Positions 18,781-28,929 of a DNA stretch of 64,000 nucleotides are shown here, piece by piece (the first letter of the stretch is position 1; each line of letters starts with the position of its first letter). The stretch comes from Buchnera aphidicola (Diuraphis noxia) (GTDB lineage Bacteria > Pseudomonadota > Gammaproteobacteria > Enterobacterales > Enterobacteriaceae). Position numbers and translations under genes: made by a program. The DNA lies in NCBI RefSeq assembly GCF_001700895.1, contig NZ_CP013259.1:186001-250000 (forward strand), read 5' to 3'. The notes beneath the pieces are model-generated. The model was not told the origin of the DNA and made no database searches. It saw only the letters and a list, made by a program, of their open reading frames with translations.

Positions 18781-19869
18781 ATGGGCTTTAAATGCGGTAT
18801 CGTAGGACTACCTAACATTGGTAAATCTACTTTATTTAATTTGTTAACAAAAGGAAATTCAGCTGTTGCTAATTTTCCATTCTGTACTATTGAACCAAAT
18901 ATAGCTAAGGTTTCTGTCTTAGATGAACGTCTGAATAGACTTGCTAATATTGTTCTTCCAAAAAAGATTATACATGCATCTATAGAATTTATAGATATTG
19001 CTGGATTAGTTAAAGGAGCTGCTCAAGGAGAAGGTTTAGGAAACCAATTTTTAAATAATATACGAGAAACAAATGCTATAGCTCATGTTGTACGTTGTTT
19101 TCAAGATAATAAAATCAGTCATGTTTATGACGACATTAAACCTGAAAGAGATATAGAAATCATCAATACTGAATTGATATTATCGGATTTAGATGTTTGT
19201 GAAAAACATTTGTTAAAGTATAAAAAAAAAACAACATTACGAACTCAAGATGTGCAAAAAAAAATCAATATTTTAGAAAAATGTATTAAACATTTAACAC
19301 AATGTTTAATGTTAAAAAATCTTAATCTAAATTTAGATGAAAGAAATACTATTAGTTCTTTACGTCTTTTAACCTTGAAACCGACTATGTATATAGCAAA
19401 TATGAATGAAGAAAAAGAATCTTTGCTTCTTTTAAAAAAAGTATATCATATAGCTAAAAAAGAAAATGCTCCAGTAATTCCAATTTCTGCAAATCTAGAA
19501 CTAGATTTAATTAAGATGAATGAAATAGAAAAAAAATCTTTTATGAAAGTTTTCAATATAAAAAGTTTAGGTCTAAATAATATTATTTCAGCAGGGTATC
19601 AATTGTTAAAATTAATTACTTTTTTTACCGTGGGTAAAAAAGAAATTCGTGCTTGGCCTATTCTTGATGGTAGTACTAGTCTTCAAGCAGCTCATAAAAT
19701 ACATACTGATTTTAGTAAAGGTTTTATTAGAGTGCAAATTATTAAATATAACGATTTTATAAAATATAAAAACGAAGTAAAAATAAGAGAACTTGGAAAG
19801 TGTACAAAAGAAGGAAAAAATTATAAAATAGAAGATGGTGATATCGTACATTTTCTTTTTAATGTGTAA
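18781..19869 (+). CDS. ychF: Redox-responsive ATPase YchF (OBG family)
   Basis: P-loop protein of the OBG/TRAFAC class that binds ATP rather than GTP and associates with the ribosome. G1 is GLPNIGKSTLFN at the N-terminus, G3 is DIAGLVKGAAQGEGLGNQFL, and the altered G4 is NMNEE, consistent with ATP preference. A coiled coil spans about residues 130-190, and the C-terminal TGS-like domain contains RAWPILDGSTSLQAAHKIH and ends GDIVHFLFNV. Length is 362 aa (E. coli 363). It probably shares a transcript with pth and is followed by a terminator. Confidence 0.97.
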   Translation: MGFKCGIVGLPNIGKSTLFNLLTKGNSAVANFPFCTIEPNIAKVSVLDERLNRLANIVLPKKIIHASIEFIDIAGLVKGAAQGEGLGNQFLNNIRETNAIAHVVRCFQDNKISHVYDDIKPERDIEIINTELILSDLDVCEKHLLKYKKKTTLRTQDVQKKINILEKCIKHLTQCLMLKNLNLNLDERNTISSLRLLTLKPTMYIANMNEEKESLLLLKKVYHIAKKENAPVIPISANLELDLIKMNEIEKKSFMKVFNIKSLGLNNIISAGYQLLKLITFFTVGKKEIRAWPILDGSTSLQAAHKIHTDFSKGFIRVQIIKYNDFIKYKNEVKIRELGKCTKEGKNYKIEDGDIVHFLFNV

Positions 19870-19894
19870 AAATCTTGATTTTAGATTGTATTTT

Positions 19895-19930
19895 TAGAGA
19901 GGAACAATTATTAATCCTCTCTATTTTTTT
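19895..19930 (+). terminator. Terminator after ychF
   Basis: Stem TAGAGAGGA / TCCTCTCTA with an 11-base loop, followed by seven T's. On the minus strand the stem is followed by A's, so it terminates ychF only, not thrC. Confidence 0.8.
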
Positions 19931-21218
19931 ATTTTTCTATTAAAAATTGTTTTAACTTTTTAAAATCAGGATTAATATTATAAGATAATAATGGTAAATT
20001 AATTCGATTGTTTAATTCATTAGGTAATAAAATTTTATTTTTGATTATTGTTTCTACAGTATTTTTAAATTTAGCTGGATGTGCAGTTCCTAAAAATAAT
20101 CCAAATTCATCTTTTTTTAATTGATTTCGTAATAATCGAAATGCAATTGCAGCATGAGGTTCAGAAACATAACCTAATTGAAAAAGTTCTTTTAATGTTT
20201 CTTTTGTAACACTATCTGATACACTACCAAATCTAAGTTCTTTTAAATTCCATTTTTTTCGATTAAATAATTCTTCTATTCTAGTCCAATTATTAGGTTG
20301 ACTAATATCCATTGCATTAGATATTGTAGATACAGTTTTTTTTGGATTCCATTGACCATCTTTAAGAAACCTTGGCACTGTATCATTATCATTAGTACAT
20401 GCTATGAATGATTTAATTGGTAAACCAAGAGATTTAGCTAGTAACCCGGCAGTTAAATTACCAAAATTACCACATGGGACTGCTATCACTAAATTATTTC
20501 TTTTTTCTTTAGGAATTAAAGAAAATGCTTCAAAGTAATAACATATTTGAGCTAATAATCGACTAATATTTATAGAATTAGCTGAATTTAATCCTATCGA
20601 TTCTTTTAATTTTTTATCATTAAATGCTTCTTTCACTAAGTTTTGACAATCATCAAAACTGCCGTTAATTGATATGGTTTTAATATTTTTCCCTAAAGTA
20701 CAAAATAATTTTTCTTGTAATTCACTGATTTTTCCTTTTGGATATAAAATAATTACTCTAACATTTTTCATTTTATAAAATGCATGTGCTACTGCTGCAC
20801 CTGTATCACCTGATGTGGCAGTTAAAATAGTAACAGATTCATTATTTTTATTAATTGACAGTATCATTTGTGCCATAAAGCGTGCGCCAAAATCTTTAAA
20901 TGCTAATGTTGGACCATGAAATAATTCAAAACAATGTATGTTGTTGGTAATTTTGACTTTTACTGGCTGTTTAAATGAAAAAGCTGTTTTTACATTTTTA
21001 TATAATTCTTCTTTAGAAATTTCATTATAAATAAATCTAGAAAGTATTTCAGTACTACGTGTAATAAAATCCATTTTTAATATTTCTGATAATTGTATGT
21101 TATTAATAACAGGTAATTCTACTGGAAAAAACAATCCTTGTTTTTGTCCTAGTCCTAATTTTACAGCTGTAGAAAAATTAACTTTTTCATTATGATTTTT
21201 TAAATTATAAAGTTTCAT
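19929..21218 (-). CDS. thrC: Threonine synthase
   Basis: PLP enzyme converting O-phosphohomoserine to threonine, the last step of the pathway that supplies the aphid host. Length is 429 aa against 428 in E. coli. The PLP lysine is in GPTLAFKDFGARFMAQ near residue 107; LTATSGDTGAAVAHAFY binds the cofactor phosphate. The start lies three bases after the thrB stop with AGGAT overlapping the end of thrB, so it is translationally coupled. It is the last gene of thrABC. Confidence 0.98.
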   Translation of the reverse strand: MKLYNLKNHNEKVNFSTAVKLGLGQKQGLFFPVELPVINNIQLSEILKMDFITRSTEILSRFIYNEISKEELYKNVKTAFSFKQPVKVKITNNIHCFELFHGPTLAFKDFGARFMAQMILSINKNNESVTILTATSGDTGAAVAHAFYKMKNVRVIILYPKGKISELQEKLFCTLGKNIKTISINGSFDDCQNLVKEAFNDKKLKESIGLNSANSINISRLLAQICYYFEAFSLIPKEKRNNLVIAVPCGNFGNLTAGLLAKSLGLPIKSFIACTNDNDTVPRFLKDGQWNPKKTVSTISNAMDISQPNNWTRIEELFNRKKWNLKELRFGSVSDSVTKETLKELFQLGYVSEPHAAIAFRLLRNQLKKDEFGLFLGTAHPAKFKNTVETIIKNKILLPNELNNRINLPLLSYNINPDFKKLKQFLIEK

Positions 21219-21221
21219 TTT

Positions 21222-22151
21222 TTATCCTATTTTACGTGCACCTTGCATATCTAAAAAACAAATATGAACGAACCCTGTTTCATTTTTTAAATAATATTTT
21301 TTCAACCATAAAGATATTTTTTGAGCTATTTTTATGTTATCCGAAATCGCGAAAATAGTAGGTCCTGATCCTGATATTCCACAGCTTATAGCTCCGATTT
21401 TTTTTATTTTTTCTTTGGTTTTTAAAAAATTAGGTAGCAATTTCATACGATATGGTTCTGCAATAAAATCTTGTATTAATCTAGCTGCTAAATTAGGTTG
21501 TTGACTATATGAGGCATGAATAAATCCAGCTAAATAACGACTATTCTTAATACAAATGTTTTTTTTATATTGTTTAGGTAATATTTTTCTTGCTGCTGCA
21601 GTAGATACTTTAAACCCTGGCCAAGCTATTACCCAAAACCAATGTTTAAAACTTGGTATTTTTTGGCTGATGATTTCAGTATCTTCTAATATCAGTTGTA
21701 AACCTCCTAAATAAGATGGAGCCACATTATCATAGTGTATCTCACCAGATATTTCACCTTCTATTTGACCCATTAATACTAATAATTCTTTAGAATTTAA
21801 AGGTTTATTACAAAATTCATTTATTGCTACTAATGTAGCAACAATAGAACATGCACTAGAACCTAATCCTGATCCAATAGGCATATTCTTTTCAAGAACA
21901 ATAGATACTGGGATGTTTTTTTTTACAACTTTACAAAATTTTGACCAGCATTTCCAAACAATATTTTCTTCAGTCTTTTTAGGTAATTTACTAGAAAAAA
22001 GACCTTTATTAACTAATTGAAATTTATTTGATGGTTCTATTGTTATAAGATCACCTAATAGAGTTTCATTTATAGGTGTGATTGCTGCACCTAAAATATC
22101 AAATCCTACTCCAACATTACCAATAGAAGCTGGTGCATAAATTTTAATCAT
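21222..22151 (-). CDS. thrB: Homoserine kinase
   Basis: GHMP-family kinase that phosphorylates homoserine to O-phosphohomoserine. The ATP loop is [16 protein letters not shown] near residue 90, the N-terminal motif is [19 protein letters not shown], and the third GHMP motif is [14 protein letters not shown]. Length is 309 aa (E. coli 310). It starts 20 bp after thrA with AGGAAC upstream, within the thr operon. Confidence 0.98.
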   Translation of the reverse strand: MIKIYAPASIGNVGVGFDILGAAITPINETLLGDLITIEPSNKFQLVNKGLFSSKLPKKTEENIVWKCWSKFCKVVKKNIPVSIVLEKNMPIGSGLGSSACSIVATLVAINEFCNKPLNSKELLVLMGQIEGEISGEIHYDNVAPSYLGGLQLILEDTEIISQKIPSFKHWFWVIAWPGFKVSTAAARKILPKQYKKNICIKNSRYLAGFIHASYSQQPNLAARLIQDFIAEPYRMKLLPNFLKTKEKIKKIGAISCGISGSGPTIFAISDNIKIAQKISLWLKKYYLKNETGFVHICFLDMQGARKIG

Positions 22152-22171
22152 TGGTTCTATGTTCCTGACGT

Positions 22172-24619
22172 TTATGATAGTATGCGCAGTAAATCGGAAA
22201 ACACTCCAGATGCTGTAACGTTATTACCAGCGCCATAACCTCTTAATACAAGAGGAATCGATTGATAATAATTAGTATAAAATGCTAATGCGTTTTCACC
22301 ATTTTTTATTTTATATAATGGATCGTTTACATTTACTTCTTCAAGCTTTATGAAACATTCTCCTGTTTCTTCTATAGTTCCTACATAACGTAATACATTT
22401 CCAGAATCAAGAGCTTTGTTAATTAGTTGTAAAAAATGTGCATCTAATTTTTTTAATTCTACTAAGAATTTGTTTACATCTTTATGTTTTTTAAATGTAA
22501 TCGGTAATAACGGTTCGATTTTTATGTTTTTTAATTCTATTTTATGTCCAGCTTCACGTGCTAAAATTAGTAGTTTTCTAGCTACATCTATACCAGATAA
22601 ATCATCACATGGGTTAGGTTCAGTAAAACCTAATTTTCTAGCTTCTTGAGTAGCTTTTGATAATAAAACTCCTTCTTCAAGTTTTCCAAAAATAAAAGAT
22701 AAAGATCCAGATAATATACCTTTAAAACGAATAAGTTTATCACCTGTTTTAAATAAATTTTGAATTGTTTCTATAACTGGTAGTCCCGCTCCAACATTAG
22801 TTTCATATAAAAATTTTTTATTTGTTTTAGAAACTGCATTTCTTATTTCTTGATAGTATTCCCATTTACTAGTATTTGCTTTTTTATTAGAAGCTATTAT
22901 ATGAAATCCACTATATAAAAAATTTATATATTGTTCCGATAGTAATTCATCAGATGTGCAATCAATAATCACTGAGTTTGTACAACAGTGATTTTGTATT
23001 ATATTATTTAATTTTTTTATATTAAATTCTTCTGTTGTTTTTTGGAAATCTTTTTCCCAATGTAATAAATCAATTGTATCATTTGAAATTAATATTTTTT
23101 TAGAGTTAGCAATAATACGAATCTTGATTTCTATATTGTTTATATTTAAAAATGTGTGTTGTCTGAGTATTTGTTTTAATAAAGTACCACCTACACCACC
23201 TATTCCAATTAAAAATACATGAATAATTTTTTTATTATAAAACAATATGTCATGTACGTTTCTAACTGCATTTAAAATATTTTTTGTTTTAATGACTACA
23301 GAAATAGAATGTTTGGACGATCCTTGTGCAATTGCTAAAACATTAATTTTCGAATTACCTAAAGAAGAAAAAATTTTTGATGCAATATTATTTTTTTTAT
23401 AAATATCTGATCCCACTACAGATAAAATAGATAAATTTTTTGTAACTTTAAAAGGTTTTAATAGGCAATTTTTTAATTCTAATTGCAATTCTTTATTTAA
23501 AGAAGATAAAGCTAGATTAGTTTTATCTTTTAAAATACAAAAATTAATTTTGTTTTGAGAAGATGATTGAGTAATTAATATTATTTTAATATTATTTTGT
23601 GACATAATATTAAGTATACGTGAAATAATATTGTTCATTTTTTTTGTCAACAATACAGATACGTGTAACATCATTATATGATCGAGATGAGTAACTCCCT
23701 TTAAACGTTTTTCTTTTGAAAAATTACTAGAACAAATGACAGTACCAGAAGAGTTAGGATTATTAGTATTTTTTATAACGCAAGGAATTTTAAATTTAGC
23801 AATTGGTTCAATCGTACGAGGATGAAGTACCTTTGCGCCGAAATAAGATAATTCCATTGCTTCTTTATATGATATTGATTTTAGTAAATACGCGTTAGAG
23901 ACTTCTCTTGGGTCACATGTAAATACTCCATCAACATCAGTCCAAATTTCACAGATTTTTGCGTTTAAACAGACAGCTAAAACTGCAGCAGAGTAATCTG
24001 AACCATTTCGTCCTAATACTGATAATTCTTGTTTTTCATTTCCTGCAATAAATCCAGGCATTAAAATAATATCGTCTTTATCTATAGTCATATTTTCAAT
24101 ACGTTTTTTAGACTCAATTATATTAATAGTAGAATCTAAATAAGTTCCTGAAGATACAAGTTGTTTAATAGGATTAATAACAGTGACATTATAGTTTTTA
24201 GATTTCAATATACTTTTCATAATATAGATTGATAGTATTTCTCCGCGAGAAATAATGATTGCACGAATACTATCTGGACATTGTTGTAATAACATTACTC
24301 CATGTATTATTTGTTTTAATCGATTAAATTCTTTATTTATGATATTTTTTATTTTTAAAAATGGAAAATTAGATTGTATTTTTGATAAATCTTTTATTAA
24401 ATTGATAAAAACAGTTTCTGTTAGGTTAATGATGTCTAACGTTTTGTTTTCTTGAGTGATTGTTTCTATAATTGAAACTAAATAATTAGTAATTTTAGCT
24501 GGTGCTGAAAGCACAACTGCAGTTTGTTCAGATCGTATATTTTGTTCTATAATATTAGCTACACATAAAAATTTTTTTGCACTAGCTAGTGAGGTACCAC
24601 CAAATTTTAGTAATTTCAT
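22172..24619 (-). CDS. thrA: Bifunctional aspartokinase I / homoserine dehydrogenase I
   Basis: Catalyses the first and third steps from aspartate to threonine. Residues 1 to about 250 form the aspartokinase ([31 protein letters not shown]), residues 310-450 hold ACT regulatory domains, and from about 465 the homoserine dehydrogenase begins ([16 protein letters not shown], then [13 protein letters not shown] and [13 protein letters not shown]). Length is 815 aa (E. coli 820). Key catalytic motifs are intact. The upstream leader contains an attenuator-like structure, suggesting expression responds to Thr and Ile supply. The ACT domains suggest threonine feedback may persist, but this cannot be judged from sequence alone. 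Confidence 0.98.
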   Translation of the reverse strand: MKLLKFGGTSLASAKKFLCVANIIEQNIRSEQTAVVLSAPAKITNYLVSIIETITQENKTLDIINLTETVFINLIKDLSKIQSNFPFLKIKNIINKEFNRLKQIIHGVMLLQQCPDSIRAIIISRGEILSIYIMKSILKSKNYNVTVINPIKQLVSSGTYLDSTINIIESKKRIENMTIDKDDIILMPGFIAGNEKQELSVLGRNGSDYSAAVLAVCLNAKICEIWTDVDGVFTCDPREVSNAYLLKSISYKEAMELSYFGAKVLHPRTIEPIAKFKIPCVIKNTNNPNSSGTVICSSNFSKEKRLKGVTHLDHIMMLHVSVLLTKKMNNIISRILNIMSQNNIKIILITQSSSQNKINFCILKDKTNLALSSLNKELQLELKNCLLKPFKVTKNLSILSVVGSDIYKKNNIASKIFSSLGNSKINVLAIAQGSSKHSISVVIKTKNILNAVRNVHDILFYNKKIIHVFLIGIGGVGGTLLKQILRQHTFLNINNIEIKIRIIANSKKILISNDTIDLLHWEKDFQKTTEEFNIKKLNNIIQNHCCTNSVIIDCTSDELLSEQYINFLYSGFHIIASNKKANTSKWEYYQEIRNAVSKTNKKFLYETNVGAGLPVIETIQNLFKTGDKLIRFKGILSGSLSFIFGKLEEGVLLSKATQEARKLGFTEPNPCDDLSGIDVARKLLILAREAGHKIELKNIKIEPLLPITFKKHKDVNKFLVELKKLDAHFLQLINKALDSGNVLRYVGTIEETGECFIKLEEVNVNDPLYKIKNGENALAFYTNYYQSIPLVLRGYGAGNNVTASGVFSDLLRILS

Positions 24620-24647
24620 ATTTAATTATTCCTTAAATTTATATTAT

Positions 24648-24681
24648 AAAAAAACCCGCTTTAAGCTATGAGCGGGTTTTT
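24648..24681 (-). terminator. Attenuator terminator upstream of thrA
   Basis: On the minus strand AAAACCCGCT pairs with AGCGGGTTTT around CATAGCTTAA and is followed by a T-run, 28 bases before the thrA ATG. Its position inside the leader, directly after a leader peptide stop, is that of an attenuator. The E. coli thr attenuator likewise uses a GCCCGC-type stem. Confidence 0.85.
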
Positions 24682-24760
24682 AAAATATATCATCTGGCCC
24701 CACTTCATAACTAGTTATAACTAGAATAGTTATTCTAGTAAAGAGGCTATAAGTAGACAT
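24680..24760 (-). CDS. thrL: Putative thr operon leader peptide
   Basis: A 26-codon ORF from ATG 24760 to TAA 24680, ending at the edge of the attenuator stem. It begins MSTYSLF, and codons 8-16 read TRITILVIT, so six of nine codons are Thr or Ile, the two amino acids that control the E. coli thr attenuator; Thr occurs four times in all. Codons 19-22 (GAA GTG GGG CCA) are unusually GC-rich for this genome; their RNA (AGUGGG) can pair with the terminator arm CCCGCU, as an antiterminator would, and alternatively with CUUUACU of codons 6-8. The 5' purine tract AAGAAA is a weak ribosome binding site. The sequence bears no direct residue-by-residue match to E. coli ThrL, so the call rests on position, codon content and RNA structure. 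Confidence 0.7.
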   Translation of the reverse strand: MSTYSLFTRITILVITSYEVGPDDIF

Positions 24761-24783
24761 GAATATTTCTTATTGAATTAATT

Positions 24784-24813
24784 TTTATAACATAATGATC
24801 ATTATTAGTGCAA
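24784..24813 (-). promoter_or_regulatory. Candidate thr operon promoter
   Basis: TTGCAC (minus strand, 24813-24808) and TATAAA (24789-24784) separated by 18 bases; transcription would begin near 24777, about 17 bases before the leader peptide ATG. The spacer contains a 14-bp perfect palindrome, ATAATGATCATTAT (24792-24805). Confidence 0.55.
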
Positions 24814-24963
24814 TAGTTAAAAAAATAAATATTGAATTTTTATCGGTATTATTCAAAATTCAGTTGTTTATTATTCTGTATGCATTTTAAGTGAAAACCA
24901 CTATAATTATTTCAAATTTTCAATATAATTAAATTCACGTACATTAAAAATTTCTTTTATATT

Positions 24964-25497
24964 ATGAAACATATTATTAAAGTTATTATTTCAGAAAAAG
25001 CACTAGATGCTCGTGTTCGAGAATTAGGTCAAGAAATTACCAAAAAGTATAAAAATAGTACAAATACGATGATATTAATTGCATTGTTACGTGGTTCTTT
25101 CGTGTTTATAGCGGATTTGTGTCGTAGGATTGAAATCCAACATGAAATAGATTTTATGACAACCTCTAGTTATGGACGAGGAATAGTATCTAGTGGTGAC
25201 GTAAAAATCATAAAAGATTTAGATGAAGATATTTATAATAAACACGTATTGATAGTAGAAGATGTCATTGATTCAGGAAAAACCTTAAGTAAGGTGCTAG
25301 ATATTCTAAAACTTAGAAAACCAAAATCACTATCAATTTGCACTCTTTTAGATAAACCAGAATGTCGTGAAGTGAATATTAATGTTGATTTCATAGGTTT
25401 TTCTATTCCAGATGATTTTATTGTAGGTTATGGAATTGATTATGCTCAATCTTACCGATATTTACCATATATAGGAAAAGTAATTTTTGAAAAATAA
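24964..25497 (+). CDS. hpt: Hypoxanthine phosphoribosyltransferase
   Basis: Salvages hypoxanthine (and guanine) with PRPP to give IMP and GMP. The PRPP-binding motif is [14 protein letters not shown] near residue 98; [14 protein letters not shown] and [17 protein letters not shown] are family hallmarks. Length is 177 aa (E. coli 178-182). It is divergent from the thr operon and convergent with panC, with only 15 bp between stops. With guaC it gives purine interconversion in an organism that depends on imported purines. Confidence 0.97.
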   Translation: MKHIIKVIISEKALDARVRELGQEITKKYKNSTNTMILIALLRGSFVFIADLCRRIEIQHEIDFMTTSSYGRGIVSSGDVKIIKDLDEDIYNKHVLIVEDVIDSGKTLSKVLDILKLRKPKSLSICTLLDKPECREVNINVDFIGFSIPDDFIVGYGIDYAQSYRYLPYIGKVIFEK

Positions 25498-25512
25498 ATA
25501 ATTTTATGCGAC

Positions 25513-26361
25513 TTAAAAGATTTTTTTATTGTCAATTAAACGAGTTTTTCCCAACCAAACAGAAGCGAGAATAATCATTTTTTTACTATTTTTAGATGAT
25601 AAATTTAGTGTTTCACGATCGTATAAATTAAATATATCTATTAAAAAACCTTTTTTTATTAAATCTAATTTAGATTGATTAATAATTTCTGCTCTGTTAT
25701 CTATGTTTTCTTTGATAATTTTTTTTGATGTTTTTCTGATGATTTTATACAAATAAGGTGCTATTTTTTGTTCTTCACAAGTTAAATAATTATTTCTAGA
25801 ACTTAAAGCGAGTCCATTTTTTAATCGTATTGTAGATAAACTTACTATTTTTACCATATAATTTAATTCTTTTACAAGTTTTTTTATAATTAATAATTGC
25901 TGATAATCTTTTTCTCCAAAAAAAGAAAAATTAGGTTGTATTATATTAAAAAATTTTGAAACAATTGTTGTAACACCTACAAAATGTCCAGGACGCGATT
26001 CACCTTCTACAATTTTAGATAATATAGGAACGTTAACAAATGTGTGATTTTTAAATCCGTTAGGATAAATTTCATTTATCTCAGGAAAAAAAAGAATATC
26101 AATACCAGTATTTCGTAATATTTTACAGTCCTTTTTAAAAGTTTTAGGATAATTTTTTAAATCCAATAAATTATTAAATTGCATTGGATTAATAAAAATA
26201 CTTACAATAATAATATCTGAATATTTTTGTGATAATAAAATTAATTTTATATGACCATTGTGTAAATTACCCATTGTAGGAACAAATCCTATCTTTTTTT
26301 TTGTTTTTTTGAATATTTTTATTTTTTTATGTAAAGTATGTATTTTTTTTATTATATGCAT
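25513..26361 (-). CDS. panC: Pantothenate synthetase
   Basis: Condenses pantoate and beta-alanine with ATP to form pantothenate. ATP-binding HIGH-like motif is MGNLHNGHIKLI near residue 33; FGEKDYQQLLIIK and LSSRNNYLT are conserved. Length is 282 aa (E. coli 283). It follows panB by 18 bp on the same strand. panD is not in the window, so the beta-alanine source is not shown here. Pantothenate supply to the host is an accepted role of Buchnera. Confidence 0.97.
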   Translation of the reverse strand: MHIIKKIHTLHKKIKIFKKTKKKIGFVPTMGNLHNGHIKLILLSQKYSDIIIVSIFINPMQFNNLLDLKNYPKTFKKDCKILRNTGIDILFFPEINEIYPNGFKNHTFVNVPILSKIVEGESRPGHFVGVTTIVSKFFNIIQPNFSFFGEKDYQQLLIIKKLVKELNYMVKIVSLSTIRLKNGLALSSRNNYLTCEEQKIAPYLYKIIRKTSKKIIKENIDNRAEIINQSKLDLIKKGFLIDIFNLYDRETLNLSSKNSKKMIILASVWLGKTRLIDNKKIF

Positions 26362-26379
26362 TTATTTTTACTCTATTTC

Positions 26380-27171
26380 TTAAAAACTATATATTTTATC
26401 AGGATATAGACCTGTTTGTACTTCTTTTATGTATTTTTGCACGGCGTTTTGAATACTCCCGTTTTCAGCAAGAAAATTTTTTGAAAATTTAGGTATTTTA
26501 CCGTCAGTTATCCCTAATAAGTCATGCATGACAAGTATTTGTCCATCAGTACTATTACCTGCTCCTATTCCAATTACGGGTATAGATAAATTTTCTGTTA
26601 TTTGTTTTGCTAATAGTGCTGGAATACATTCTAAAACAAGCATTCGAATACCCGCTTCTTCTAATAAGAATGCTTCTTCTATTAATTTATTGGCATCTTT
26701 TTCATTTTTTCCTTGAACTTTATATCCACTTAAAAAATTAAATGATTGAGGTGTTAATCCTAAATGACCACATACTAATATTGATCTTTCGGATAATTCC
26801 TTAATAATAGTGATTAACCATTTCCCTCCTTCTACTTTGATCATGTTTGCCCCAGATTGTATAATTTTAGCTGCATTCTGAATTGCTTGTGTACTTGTAA
26901 AATAAGACATAAAAGGTAAATCAGATAATAAAAAAACATTTGGGGCCCCTTTTCTGACTGATTGGGTATGATATTTAATATCTTTAACTGTTACTGGTAA
27001 TGTAGAATTATGGCCTTGTATAGTCATTCCAAGAGAGTCACCTACAAGTATAACAGGTATCCCTTGATTAGAAAATAATTTAGCGAAACTAAAATCATAA
27101 GCTGTGATAGCAGCAATTTTTTTTTTATTTTTTTTCCAAGAGGTTAATTTAGAAATCGTAATGTTTTCCAT
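26380..27171 (-). CDS. panB: Ketopantoate hydroxymethyltransferase
   Basis: Transfers a hydroxymethyl group from methylene-THF to 2-oxoisovalerate, making ketopantoate. Conserved [28 protein letters not shown] and [18 protein letters not shown]. Start ATG 27171 (263 aa, E. coli 264) has AAGG six bases upstream; the GTG two codons earlier is unlikely. It forms the panB-panC operon. The substrate 2-oxoisovalerate comes from the valine pathway, to which ilvIH at the far end of the window contributes. Confidence 0.97.
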   Translation of the reverse strand: MENITISKLTSWKKNKKKIAAITAYDFSFAKLFSNQGIPVILVGDSLGMTIQGHNSTLPVTVKDIKYHTQSVRKGAPNVFLLSDLPFMSYFTSTQAIQNAAKIIQSGANMIKVEGGKWLITIIKELSERSILVCGHLGLTPQSFNFLSGYKVQGKNEKDANKLIEEAFLLEEAGIRMLVLECIPALLAKQITENLSIPVIGIGAGNSTDGQILVMHDLLGITDGKIPKFSKNFLAENGSIQNAVQKYIKEVQTGLYPDKIYSF

Positions 27172-27225
27172 TTGCACCTTAATTAATTACGTTTTAAACT
27201 TTACATTGTAAATATTAATTTATAT

Positions 27226-27261
27226 AGGATACTCGTAATAATTTCAAAAACCGAGTATCCT
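27226..27261 (-). terminator. Hairpin between dksA and panB
   Basis: A 10-bp perfect stem (AGGATACTCG with CGAGTATCCT) and a 16-base loop, 37 bp after the dksA stop. There is no clear T-run on the minus strand, so it may terminate weakly or protect the dksA mRNA end. Confidence 0.55.
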
Positions 27262-27297
27262 TATTAAAATGTTTTAATTGTTTTAAAATATTTATGT

Positions 27298-27753
27298 CTA
27301 ACCAGTCATTTGTTTTTTCCTAATTTCTGCTAATGTTTTACAATCAATACAAAGATTAGCAGTAGGTCTCGCTTCTAAACGTCGAATACCAATTTCAATA
27401 CTACAAGAAGTACAGTAACCAAAATCTTTATTTTGTATTTTTTTTAAAGTCATTTCAATTTTTTTAATTAACTTTCGACTGCGATCTCGATTGCGTAACT
27501 CTAAGCTGAATTCTTCTTCTTGTGTTGCTCTATCAATGGGATCAGGAAAATTAGTAGCTTTATCTTGTATGTAGAGTAGAGTATGGTTGATTTCAACTTT
27601 TAATTGGTTTTTCCATGTTTCAAGAATTTTATGAAAGTGTAACATTTGATCTTCATTCATATATTGTTCGTCTATTTTTTTTTGATACGGTTTTAAACCG
27701 GCAATAGAAAGAACATTTAAAGATGATGTTTTTTTATTTTTTTCTTTTTCCAT
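27298..27753 (-). CDS. dksA: RNA polymerase-binding transcription factor DksA
   Basis: Binds the RNA polymerase secondary channel and modulates rRNA and amino acid promoters, normally with ppGpp. It has an N-terminal region, a coiled coil (residues 35-110) with acidic tip [12 protein letters not shown], and a C4 zinc finger formed by CTSCS and CIDCK. Length is 151 aa as in E. coli. It is kept in a genome with few other regulators. GAGAGAGTT precedes the ATG as ribosome binding site. Confidence 0.97.
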   Translation of the reverse strand: MEKEKNKKTSSLNVLSIAGLKPYQKKIDEQYMNEDQMLHFHKILETWKNQLKVEINHTLLYIQDKATNFPDPIDRATQEEEFSLELRNRDRSRKLIKKIEMTLKKIQNKDFGYCTSCSIEIGIRRLEARPTANLCIDCKTLAEIRKKQMTG

Positions 27754-28074
27754 AACTCTCTCCGAGATAATATATGTGCTAAAAATTAAATTTTAAATAT
27801 GATGTTAGTAAAGAATATGTGTGGTTTATTATTTTTTATGGATTTATTTTAAAACAATTTGTTAAAAATATTTTTTTATAATATATGTTTTCTAGATCTA
27901 ATTTTATTAGTTTAGGTATATATAGTAAAAATTTTTTTTAAGTAAAAGAATTCATTATAATAAATAATTTTAATATTAACTATATTTTAATATATTTTAT
28001 ACATGATTTTTTAAAAAACAGATTTATTGTACTGTAAAGTATATAATGAGTATTACTTTTAGATAAAATAATAT
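27754..28074. other. Divergent intergenic region dksA/truA
   Basis: About 321 bp, almost only A and T. It must hold promoters for both genes, but I see no convincing pair of boxes, no strong hairpin and no gene remnant. Confidence 0.5.
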
Positions 28075-28875
28075 ATGAAAAAAATAGTTTTAGGTGTTGA
28101 ATATGACGGAACTTTTTATCATGGATGGCAACGTCAAAAAAATGTTCCTAGTATTCAAGAAGAAATAGAGACAGCGTTATCTCGCATAGCTAATCATAAA
28201 ATAAAAGTTACATGTGCAGGACGTACTGATACTGGCGTTCATGGTATAGGACAAGTAATACATTTTTATACTAAATCTATTCGAGAAAAGAAGTCATGGA
28301 CGATAGGTACAAATAATTATTTATCTCCACATATTTCTATTATGTGGGCAAAAACAGTTTCAAAAGAATTTCATGCTCGTTATAGTGCTATTTCACGTTC
28401 TTATCGTTATGTTATATATAATAATAATTCTCGAACTGCTATTTTTCGAAATCGAGCATATCATTTTTATAGAACCTTAAATGCAAAAAAGATGAATTTT
28501 GAATCTCAATTTTTATTAGGAGAACATGATTTTACATCTTTTAGAGCACTTAATTGTCAATCTCATTCCCCTTGGAGAAATATTACAAAATTAAATGTTC
28601 GTCGTTTTTGTGATTGGGTAATAATTGATATTACAGCTAATTCTTTTTTATATCATATGGTTAGAAATATTGTCGGTTCTTTAATTGAAATTGGTACATC
28701 TAATAAAAAAGACTTTTGTATCCAAAAGTTATTAAGAAAAAAAAATAGACGTTTTGCAGGCATGACAGCACCAGCTAAAGGTTTATATTTAACGAAAGTA
28801 GATTATCCTTTGCATTTTCATCTACCAATCAAAACGTATGACTCTATTTTTTATATAAATGATATATTTCAATAA
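28075..28875 (+). CDS. truA: tRNA pseudouridine(38-40) synthase TruA
   Basis: Isomerises uridines 38-40 in the anticodon stem of many tRNAs. The catalytic Asp is in [15 protein letters not shown] near residue 51; the start [21 protein letters not shown] is typical. [18 protein letters not shown] and the final LYLTKVDYP match the family. Length is 266 aa (E. coli 270). No evident Shine-Dalgarno precedes ATG 28075. It is followed 54 bp later by the first start of mrcB. Confidence 0.97.
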   Translation: MKKIVLGVEYDGTFYHGWQRQKNVPSIQEEIETALSRIANHKIKVTCAGRTDTGVHGIGQVIHFYTKSIREKKSWTIGTNNYLSPHISIMWAKTVSKEFHARYSAISRSYRYVIYNNNSRTAIFRNRAYHFYRTLNAKKMNFESQFLLGEHDFTSFRALNCQSHSPWRNITKLNVRRFCDWVIIDITANSFLYHMVRNIVGSLIEIGTSNKKDFCIQKLLRKKNRRFAGMTAPAKGLYLTKVDYPLHFHLPIKTYDSIFYINDIFQ

Positions 28876-28929
28876 CATTTCTGAAAATCAGTATTTATTT
28901 TTAATATAAAACAAATTGGGGAAAACGTA

